From the IMG/VR virus record IMGVR_UViG_3300025276_000202, positions 1 to 25,032 of that record: DNA of 25,032 bases, one strand, 5' to 3'. Below, in pieces: positions 14,818 to 21,199 of the stretch. Position 1 is the stretch's first letter. The number at the start of each line of letters is the position of its first letter. Origin of the DNA: a virus. The position numbers and the translations under genes are program-made. The notes under the pieces were generated by a model that saw nothing but the letters and a program-made list of their open reading frames with translations, ran no database searches and had not been told where the DNA came from.

Positions 14818-14884
14818 AACCATCTGTCTTTATAGGGTATGCTGTATCAGCAACCGTATTAGTTAAAACAAATATGGAAACTGT

Positions 14885-15895
14885 ATGGCATACTCAGGCA
14901 ACATTGGCGTAAAAACTTTCAACGCCCTGAAAGTAGTAGATCACGCTTTCAGGCGGTGTCGTATGCCTGCGCAAGCGATAACCTCTGAAATGCAAGAGTA
15001 TTCTTTAGATTCTCTTTCTTTTATGTTGGACGAACTTGCTAACATACGCACGCCTGCTTGGTGCATAGAGAAGCAAATACTTCCTTTGTACGAAAATAAC
15101 CAAATTGTTACTCTCCCAAGAGGAACAATAGACGTTTTAAACTTAAATCTAAATGTTCTTCAAGCGCTAAGCGGCACTGTAACGACCACAAATACCTCTT
15201 ATTTAGTCAACTTCACAACTCCCACAATTGTTAATTTCATTGGAATTAAGTGGTCTGCTAACGCTATTCCAGTAACTTTTCAGACTAGCACAGACAACAA
15301 TACTTGGACTACAGTAGGAACCTCAACCAGTTTAAACATATCCACAGCAACTACAGCGGTTGCCGGTAATATTACTTGGTCAGAAATAACTGGAGCTGTA
15401 GCAAGGCAATACTTCCGAATAATACCTACAGATGGCGCTTCTACAATTTCGTTTAGCACTATCACCCTGGGCAACATGCCTCAATCAATTCCCTTGGGAA
15501 TCTTGAGCAGAGATAACTATGTAAATCAAAGTAATTTAGTGTTTTCTGGGCGTCCAAGCAGTTTTTATTATCAGAGAGATATTCCACAGCCTATTGTTAA
15601 TTTATGGCCTGCGCCTAACCTTGCTTCCGAAAAATATCAATTAGTGCTCTGGCGTCATCGTCAAATAATGGATACTGATAACCTACAGCAAGAAGTAGAA
15701 ATACCTAATCGTTGGTTAGAAGCTATAATAAATGGTTTAGCTGCTAGAGTCTGCGCTGAAACACCCGCCGCAGACGCGCAACTTATGCCAATGCTTGATG
15801 CGAAAGCCACAATTAGTATGCAAAGGGCTTGGGACGGTGATAATGATGGATCTCCAATTCAAATTAATCCAGGAATAGGGGCTTATACAGCATGA
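14885..15895 (+). CDS. P22 gp4-like head-to-tail connector with an inserted beta domain
   Basis: 336 residues; the start has only a weak SD (TGGAAA) but fits the start of the conserved core. The N-terminus (VVDHAFRRCRMPAQAIT, YSLDSLSFMLDELANI, IEKQILPLYENNQIVTLP) and the C-terminal part (FYYQRDIPQPIVNLWPAP, EKYQLVLWRHRQIMDTDN, EVEIPNRWLEAIINGLAARV) match the pattern of gp4-like connectors, which seal the portal and dock the tail in short-tailed phages. Between them, residues about 97-200 form an extra beta domain: FIGIKWSANAIPVTFQTSTD, NNTWTTVGTS, ITWSEITGAVARQYFRII. The 'W..V......YFRI' style resembles F5/8-type (discoidin) sugar-binding modules. The connector call is reasonable; the insert's function is inference. 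The C-terminus overlaps the next gene by four bases (ATGA). Confidence 0.72.
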   Translation: MAYSGNIGVKTFNALKVVDHAFRRCRMPAQAITSEMQEYSLDSLSFMLDELANIRTPAWCIEKQILPLYENNQIVTLPRGTIDVLNLNLNVLQALSGTVTTTNTSYLVNFTTPTIVNFIGIKWSANAIPVTFQTSTDNNTWTTVGTSTSLNISTATTAVAGNITWSEITGAVARQYFRIIPTDGASTISFSTITLGNMPQSIPLGILSRDNYVNQSNLVFSGRPSSFYYQRDIPQPIVNLWPAPNLASEKYQLVLWRHRQIMDTDNLQQEVEIPNRWLEAIINGLAARVCAETPAADAQLMPMLDAKATISMQRAWDGDNDGSPIQINPGIGAYTA

Positions 15896-16197
15896 GCATT
15901 TACCTCAATCCAATGGGCCAACCCACTTTTGGCATAGGTATTTGCGCCAGATGCTCAATTAAATTCCTATTGTCTGAGCTTTCTCCTGACCCTAACTTCC
16001 CTGGATTAATGGTTTGTGCGGCTGATAAAGACGAATATGACCCTTATTTGTTGCCAGCTAGACAACCAGATCAAATTGTTTTGCCTTTCAATAGACCCGA
16101 TAAAAATATAGACACTCACCCAGCTGGCATAATTCAAGAAGCAGGCGATGAATTTATTGTCACTGAAGACGGCAATAAGTTCTTGGAGATGAATTAA
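15892..16197 (+). CDS. Small Cys-containing connector-associated protein
   Basis: 101 residues, four-base overlap with the connector gene, next gene overlapped by TAATG. The N-terminal half has GICARC (Cys18 and Cys21) and VCAADKDEYDPY (Cys43), like the 'C.RCG...L..L......GL.VC..D.D..HP' pattern of small phage proteins near connector genes. Only three Cys residues are visible, so it is a partial zinc-knuckle pattern; a fourth ligand could be Asp or His. The C-terminal half is rich in Pro and Asp (LLPARQPDQIVLPFNRPDKN) and ends with a small beta segment (DEFIVTEDGNKF). No function is known to me. Coupled translation suggests that it works with the connector. Confidence 0.65.
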   Translation: MSIYLNPMGQPTFGIGICARCSIKFLLSELSPDPNFPGLMVCAADKDEYDPYLLPARQPDQIVLPFNRPDKNIDTHPAGIIQEAGDEFIVTEDGNKFLEMN

Positions 16198-17771
16198 TGA
16201 CAGTTAATGTTCCTAGTAATCTAATACCCAGTAGAGTTACGCAGCTCCCAACTGCTCCAGTGGCATCGCCAGAAGGCTTACTTCTATTTACTTATGAAGG
16301 AGCAAGCTATCAGATTCGTGCTGGAGACCTTTTACAAGTTACCGGCGTTCCAACTACGCGAAAAGTGCTTGCAGGCACTGGAATGACAGGAGGTGGCTCA
16401 TTAGCCACTGACGTAACCCTAAGCATAGCTAATGGCGGTGTAGGTACAGCACAGCTTGCAAATAGCGGAGTTACCGCCGCAACCTACGGAGATGCTGGTA
16501 ATATACCTGTTGTTACCGTAGATGCGACTGGTCGTGTCATGGCAGTGACTTCTGTACCAGTATCTGTCGCAGGATACGTTCCAACTGCACGCCAGATAAT
16601 AGCTGGACCTGGCCTAGAAGGTGGCGGAAACCTTAATGCAAATGTTACTTTAACTGCCGACTTTGAAGATACAGCACCACTGACCGGAACTACAAACGGC
16701 TCAGCGGGAACTCTAACAGAGCTTTCTAGAGGCGATCACCGACACCCTCCTGTAAACCTTGCCGATCAAAACCAAATTGATGGCACGCTGCCGATTGATC
16801 AAGGTGGTACAGGCAGTAGCTTAACGGCTGTTCCTGGCGCTATTGCTTACGGAAATGGCGGTCAAATATCTTTAGGTTCCGCAGGACTTTCTGGACAAGT
16901 TTTAATTTCTGGCGGCACAGGCGCATATACTTGGGGTTCCGCATTAGTTCAGTCTGACCAAGCAGCCAATACTTTCTTTGGAGGACCAGCTTCTGGAGGC
17001 GCAGCTGCTACGGCTTTTAGGGCTTTAGTTAACGCCGACTTACCAACTTCTGCAGCAACCGCTGGAACTTACGGTTCTGCTAATTTAATACCAATTATTA
17101 CAGTAAACTCTAAAGGTGTAGTAACCAACGCCACAACCACTGCGTTCCAGACAGGATTGGCGTTCCAAGGCTTGTGGAATGCAACAAGCAACACGCCCAC
17201 ATTAGCTTCAAATACTGGAACTCAGGGTCACTATTATATAGTAAGCGTTGCAGGAACAACTAATCTTAACGGAATAACCGACTGGCAGGTTGGTGACTGG
17301 GCAGTGTTTAGTGGCTCGGTTTGGCAGAAACTAGATCAATCGAACACTGTTATATCAGTAAACGGACAGACAGGAGCTGTAAATCTCACTCAAATAGCCA
17401 ATGTGGCAGGTGGTGCAGCTAACCGAATAGTATATAATACTGGAGCAAACACTACTAATTTCTTGGACGCTCCTACAGTTACTGACACATTCCTAAAATG
17501 GAATGGCTCTGCTTTTGTTTGGACTACAGCTGTGACATCAGCGGTGGCTAGCTTTAGTGCAGGATCTACAGGACTAACACCAAATACAGGATCAACAGGT
17601 GATATAACTTTAGCTGGGACACTTGCCCCTGCTAATGGGGGAACAGGCTTAACTTCTGCGGGAACTTCCGGTAATATTTTAACCAGCAACGGCTCAGCAT
17701 GGGTTTCACAGGCTCCGACAGCTGGGGTAACAACAGATGATGTTATAGCTTTAGCTGTGGCTTTGGGGTAA
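16197..17771 (+). CDS. Tail fibre / receptor-binding protein with Gly-rich repeats
   Basis: 524 residues, TAATG start. The N-terminus (about 1-50) may attach to the virion (VTQLPTAPVASPEGLLLFTY). Then come beta-repeat motifs: LAGTGMTGGGSLATDVTLS and the related IIAGPGLEGGGNLNANVTL, a GDHRHP motif, and GTLPIDQGGTGSS. Towards the C-terminus is PANGGTGLTSAGTSGNILTS, then NGSAW. The GTGG.G/GTGL and GDHRHP patterns are hallmarks of trimeric phage fibres as I remember them. A middle region (WQVGDWAVFSGSVWQKLD) resembles a fibre carbohydrate-binding insert. The ending (DDVIALAVALG) is short. It is probably a side fibre. A SGN(I/V)LTSNG(S/T) box recurs in the 18346-20112 protein. Confidence 0.75.
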   Translation: MTVNVPSNLIPSRVTQLPTAPVASPEGLLLFTYEGASYQIRAGDLLQVTGVPTTRKVLAGTGMTGGGSLATDVTLSIANGGVGTAQLANSGVTAATYGDAGNIPVVTVDATGRVMAVTSVPVSVAGYVPTARQIIAGPGLEGGGNLNANVTLTADFEDTAPLTGTTNGSAGTLTELSRGDHRHPPVNLADQNQIDGTLPIDQGGTGSSLTAVPGAIAYGNGGQISLGSAGLSGQVLISGGTGAYTWGSALVQSDQAANTFFGGPASGGAAATAFRALVNADLPTSAATAGTYGSANLIPIITVNSKGVVTNATTTAFQTGLAFQGLWNATSNTPTLASNTGTQGHYYIVSVAGTTNLNGITDWQVGDWAVFSGSVWQKLDQSNTVISVNGQTGAVNLTQIANVAGGAANRIVYNTGANTTNFLDAPTVTDTFLKWNGSAFVWTTAVTSAVASFSAGSTGLTPNTGSTGDITLAGTLAPANGGTGLTSAGTSGNILTSNGSAWVSQAPTAGVTTDDVIALAVALG

Positions 17772-17780
17772 GGAGATAAA

Positions 17781-18113
17781 ATGGCAAACGTATTTACGAG
17801 AAAAGTTTCTAGGGGTGTAGGCACTGCTTTAACTTCGGTGGGATCATATACCGTAGGAGCTTCAACTCAAACCACTATAATTGGATTAACGGTGGCCAAC
17901 ACGAGCGCTGCAACAGTTAATATTGATGTCACTTTAAACGATGGCACTAACGACACCTATTTAGTTAAGGACGCTCCTGTCCCAGTAGGAGGGGCTCTAG
18001 TACCCATAGGAGGAAACCAGAAAGTTGTTTTAATAACGGGCGACTCAATAAAAGTTAACTCAAGCGCGGCATCATCAGTTGACGCTGTCTTATCGATCCT
18101 GGAGATAACATAA
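17781..18113 (+). CDS. Beta-sandwich virion protein
   Basis: 110 residues, AAGGAG before the start, start nine bases after the previous stop; ends in a TAATG overlap. The sequence is beta-rich with no enzyme motif: TTIIGLTVANTSAATVNIDV, NDTYLVKDAPVPVGGALVPI, KVVLITGDSIKVNSSA, VDAVLSILEIT. This pattern (GL..AN......I.V.......YL.KD.PVP.G..L....G..KVVL..GD.I.V.SS) is one I associate with small virion proteins found among fibre genes in aquatic phages, perhaps a fibre adaptor or head decoration. Context puts it inside the fibre cassette. Function not established. Confidence 0.62.
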   Translation: MANVFTRKVSRGVGTALTSVGSYTVGASTQTTIIGLTVANTSAATVNIDVTLNDGTNDTYLVKDAPVPVGGALVPIGGNQKVVLITGDSIKVNSSAASSVDAVLSILEIT

Positions 18114-18346
18114 TGTCTAATCCTTATATTGGTAATACTCCAACTAACGTACCGTTAACTACGGATCAATTAGCTAACGGAATCGTCACTACGGCGAAAT
18201 TAGCTTCCCCCATAGCGCCTACGATTGTAGGAGGAACTATAAATAACACTCCAATAGGTGCAACGACCAAAAATACTGGAGCATTTACGGCAGTGACTGC
18301 AACAACAGTGACTGCAACATCAGGAATTTCAGGAGGTACATTCTAA
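18113..18346 (+). CDS. Short tail-fibre-like protein
   Basis: 77 residues, coupled on both sides by TAATG overlaps. It reads LTTDQLANGIVTTAKLA and then GGTINNTPIGATTKNTGAF and TAVTATTVTATSG, a Thr/Ala/Gly-rich 'GT.N.TPIG..TP.TGAFT.LTAT' run typical of fibre shafts and of short tail fibre pieces. It has no folded-domain signature, so it may be a spacer, trimer-forming shaft fragment or a remnant. I cannot rule out that it is a separate piece of a formerly longer fibre; no frameshift is needed to join it to the next gene because their overlap is clean TAATG. Confidence 0.6.
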   Translation: MSNPYIGNTPTNVPLTTDQLANGIVTTAKLASPIAPTIVGGTINNTPIGATTKNTGAFTAVTATTVTATSGISGGTF

Positions 18347-20112
18347 TGCCACAAACAGGTTACACACCAATTCAATTGTATCGTACAGCCACTGCTTCAG
18401 CAGCTCCCAGTGCGGGAAATCTGAATGATGGAGAGCTGGCTCTTAACACTAATGATGGTAAATTATTCTTCAAGAATTCATCTGGGGTGGTCACGGTACT
18501 TGCAGATGTCACCCCAGCTCCTGGCGGTGTTTCATATGTAGCTAAAACTGCTAATTTTACAGTTTCAAACTTGCAAGGTGTTCTTGCCAACACAAACGGT
18601 GGAGCCTTTACTGTTACTCTACCTGCTTCGCCAACATTGGGCGATCAAGTTATTATCGCTGATGCAGGCGGTGTTTTTGGAACAAACAACTGTATAGCAG
18701 GTCGTAATGGTTCAACTATCGAAGGAACTGCAGCTGATTTAAACCTAAATATTAACGGTGTCTCTGTGCAGTTTGTGTACAGCGGCTCAACTTGGGAAGT
18801 CTACGCGCAGGTAGGGGGCAATGGTGGAGACGCTGTTACGCTTACTGGCACCCAGACCCTGACTAACAAGACATTAACAGCTCCAGTTTTAACAGCTCCA
18901 GTTTTAGGAACTCCTGCTTCTGGAGTATTGACAAACACAACTGGACTACCATTAGCTACTGGAGTCACTGGCACATTACCTGTTTCCAACGGTGGCATAG
19001 GGGCAAATTCTCTAACCGCTAATAATGTGGTTTTAGGTAACGGCACATCAGCCGTACAGGTTGTAGCCCCCAGTACATCAGGTAATGTTCTTACTTCTAA
19101 CGGCACTACATGGCAGTCAACGGCTCCTGTAGTGGCTAGTACAACTTTAACACCAGTTGTATACCTCACTACCACTAATTTTACTGTTCCTTCTGGCGTT
19201 ACCAGTGTTAGGGCGTATGCGGTTGGAGGCGGTGGTAATGGTGGAAAGCCGCCAGCAGGTAATTATTATAACACTAGTGGTGCTGGAGGAGGTATGGCTT
19301 ACGGTGATATAGCCGTTTCCCCCGGTGACACCTTAAATCTGGTGATCTCATCTAAAGTCGCAACTGTAGCAAAAAGTGGGGCAACACTGTTGACTGGAAA
19401 TCCGGGAGCCAATGGGGCTGATGGAACATTAACAAACGCTGCCGCAGGTACTGCGGTTAAAGCCGGATCAGTGACTAATGGCGGTGCTTATTCAGGTGGA
19501 GCTGGAAGCAATATGAACGCCACCAGTGGTCCAGGCGGTGCAGGAGCGGGAAGTCCTCTTGGCGTAGGATGTGCAGGGGGAGCAAAAGATGGAGCAGGTG
19601 GTATAGGAAACACCACTTGGAATAGTTATTCCGGTGGGGGAGCTGGGTCTGGAACTACTGGAGGCGGTACAGATTATGTTTCAGGGGGCGCAGGCCCAAA
19701 TCAAAGAGGTAGAGACAATGTAATATATCCATATTTCACAGACCCTTTGATTGCAGGATGCACTGAACCGGGAGTAAGGTCTAACAGCAACAATGCAAGC
19801 TGGTTTTACGGTTATCCTCATTATACTCCGACAGGTGTTGGAGGAGGGTTTGATCAAAGAGCTGGTACAAGATCTCACGGAAATGCAGGATCTTTTGGTG
19901 GAGGTGCGGGTTCACCCCAAGGTGCTGGCGGTGCTGACACTTTCTCAGGTAACGGAGGAATGTTATGCGGTGGCGGTGGCTCTGGTAGCACAGGAACTGT
20001 AACGGCGGGAAATGGCGGATATGGCGGCGGCGGCGGTGGAGTATATGATGCCAATGGTTCTGGCGGCACAAGAGGCCTCGGCGGTGCAGCATGTATTGTT
20101 TTAATTTACTAG
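18346..20112 (+). CDS. Tail fibre/adhesin with glycine-rich C-terminal domain
   Basis: 588 residues. N-terminal region (about 1-50) reads IQLYRTATASAAPSAGNL and GELALNTNDGKLFFKN, a common fibre start. Next is a beta module (TLGDQVIIADAGGVF, NGSTIEGTAADLNLN), then a shaft with TQTLTNKTLTAPVL and TGLPLATGVTGTLPVSNGG. The C-terminal half, from about 285 (TVPSGVTSVRAYAVGGGGNG), is extremely glycine-rich with GGG runs and ends GGAACIVLIY. This composition and the 'VP.GV.SVRA..VGGGG' lead match glycine-rich adhesin domains (Gly_rich_2-like; polyglycine sandwich in phage S16 gp38). Host-receptor binding is the likely role. It is followed immediately by a fibre chaperone gene. Confidence 0.75.
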   Translation: MPQTGYTPIQLYRTATASAAPSAGNLNDGELALNTNDGKLFFKNSSGVVTVLADVTPAPGGVSYVAKTANFTVSNLQGVLANTNGGAFTVTLPASPTLGDQVIIADAGGVFGTNNCIAGRNGSTIEGTAADLNLNINGVSVQFVYSGSTWEVYAQVGGNGGDAVTLTGTQTLTNKTLTAPVLTAPVLGTPASGVLTNTTGLPLATGVTGTLPVSNGGIGANSLTANNVVLGNGTSAVQVVAPSTSGNVLTSNGTTWQSTAPVVASTTLTPVVYLTTTNFTVPSGVTSVRAYAVGGGGNGGKPPAGNYYNTSGAGGGMAYGDIAVSPGDTLNLVISSKVATVAKSGATLLTGNPGANGADGTLTNAAAGTAVKAGSVTNGGAYSGGAGSNMNATSGPGGAGAGSPLGVGCAGGAKDGAGGIGNTTWNSYSGGGAGSGTTGGGTDYVSGGAGPNQRGRDNVIYPYFTDPLIAGCTEPGVRSNSNNASWFYGYPHYTPTGVGGGFDQRAGTRSHGNAGSFGGGAGSPQGAGGADTFSGNGGMLCGGGGSGSTGTVTAGNGGYGGGGGGVYDANGSGGTRGLGGAACIVLIY

Positions 20113-20124
20113 GAGGAATATTTG

Positions 20125-20514
20125 ATGTTTATACTATTTGAAAATGGAGAAGAGCATGAGTCCCTTCAAGTTGACCCTTACACTGTTTTTCCTGCACCTT
20201 ATGCAAGTCGGTTTCGTCCTTTAGAGTCTGATGATTCTGCCGACACTGTTGAGCCTTGTAATAGGTCTTATGTATATGAGGATTTAGGTGCAACTGTAAA
20301 AAGAACACTGGTGATCACTCCTATTTCGGCAGAAGAAAATAGATTTAAAAGAGATCAATTCTTAGCTTCAAGTGATTGGACACAGGCTGAAGATGCCACG
20401 ATTACTAATAAGGCTGCTTGGGTTGAATGGAGACAACAACTTAGGGATTTACCAGCCCATGCTAATTGGCCTGATCTTAAAATGGCCGATTGGCCCATAG
20501 CTCCTGGAGTATAG
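20125..20514 (+). CDS. Tail fibre assembly chaperone (Phage_tail_APC-like)
   Basis: 129 residues from ATG 20125 behind AGGAGG; a TTG at 20122 is a less likely start. The C-terminal half carries the pattern of phage tail assembly chaperones: RFKRDQFLASSDWTQAEDAT, then KAAWVEWRQQLRDLPAHANW and DWPIAPG. Such proteins fold or trimerise the fibre encoded just upstream and are usually its direct neighbour, which fits the preceding glycine-rich fibre. The N-terminal half (MFILFENGEEHESLQVDPYT) is probably family-specific. A second member with the same C-terminal pattern is at 23816-24325. Confidence 0.75.
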   Translation: MFILFENGEEHESLQVDPYTVFPAPYASRFRPLESDDSADTVEPCNRSYVYEDLGATVKRTLVITPISAEENRFKRDQFLASSDWTQAEDATITNKAAWVEWRQQLRDLPAHANWPDLKMADWPIAPGV

Positions 20515-20516
20515 AA

Positions 20517-21188
20517 ATGGCAAATTTATCAGATATAATCACACCAACAAACATTGTTACTGCGACAGGCACGATAACGATGACCAACAAAACCTTAACT
20601 TCTCCTGTTTTAGGCGGAACAACAACTACAGCTTCAGGAAATATGATTGTGTCCCCGGCAACACAAATAGTAGAAGTGAAAGGCGATGGGTCTAGCGTAG
20701 AAGGGCAAATTAGACTTAACTGCCACGCTAACACGCACGGGCAAACGGTCAAGGCACAGCCCCATAGCGCAAGTGTTACCAATACAATGTTGCTTCCAGC
20801 AGGGGCTAATTCAACTTTAGTCAGTTTAGTATCTTCCGACACGCTAAAAAATAAAACATTACAGGGTTATGCGGAAATCACTAACGCCATTGGCAATGCT
20901 ACAGGTGCTAAGACTATCGACTTGACACTGGGTAACAGCGTAACAGCCACTACTACTGGTGCTACGACATGGACATTTTCCAACCCCGCTGCCAGTGATG
21001 AGCTTTCTTCTTTTAGTATTAAATTAATCAATGGCGGTTCTGCAACTCAAACTTGGCCCACTACAGTAGACTGGCCCTCCGCTACCGCTCCAACTTTAAC
21101 AACAAGCGGAACTGATGTTTTAGTATTTATTACCTGCGACGGTGGTACTACTTGGTATGGTTTTGTAGCAGGACTCGCTTTAGCGTAG
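20517..21188 (+). CDS. Short tail-fibre / receptor-binding protein
   Basis: 223 residues from ATG 20517, nine bases after GGAG and two bases after the previous stop. N-terminal shaft: IVTATGTITMTNKTLTSPVL. A middle segment (DGSSVEGQIRLNCHANTHGQ, TVKAQPHSA) is followed by LLPAGANSTLVSL. The C-terminal domain (ATTWTFSNPAASDELSSFSI, KLINGGSATQTWPTTVDWPS, VLVFITCDGGTTWYGFVAG) is a well-known fibre tip pattern: 'TF.NPA.S....SF.L.L.NGG..T..WP..V.WP....P.LT..G.DVLVF.T.DGG.TWYGF.AG'. It is probably a receptor-contacting fibre. Confidence 0.7.
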   Translation: MANLSDIITPTNIVTATGTITMTNKTLTSPVLGGTTTTASGNMIVSPATQIVEVKGDGSSVEGQIRLNCHANTHGQTVKAQPHSASVTNTMLLPAGANSTLVSLVSSDTLKNKTLQGYAEITNAIGNATGAKTIDLTLGNSVTATTTGATTWTFSNPAASDELSSFSIKLINGGSATQTWPTTVDWPSATAPTLTTSGTDVLVFITCDGGTTWYGFVAGLALA

Positions 21189-21199
21189 AGGATTAAAAA

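Noticed and set aside
14818-14884. Promoter or terminator in the 67-base gap before the connector gene
   Set aside because: A TGCTG-TAT-CAGCA hairpin of five pairs is too short, and no acceptable -35/-10 pair is visible.
18113-18346. Frameshift joining the short fibre protein to the next fibre
   Set aside because: The junction is a normal TAATG stop/start overlap with no slippery sequence seen, so a coupled separate gene is simpler.
19781-20092. His/Arg-rich minus-strand frame opposite the glycine-rich tip
   Set aside because: Reverse complement of GGN-rich codons; no start signals.
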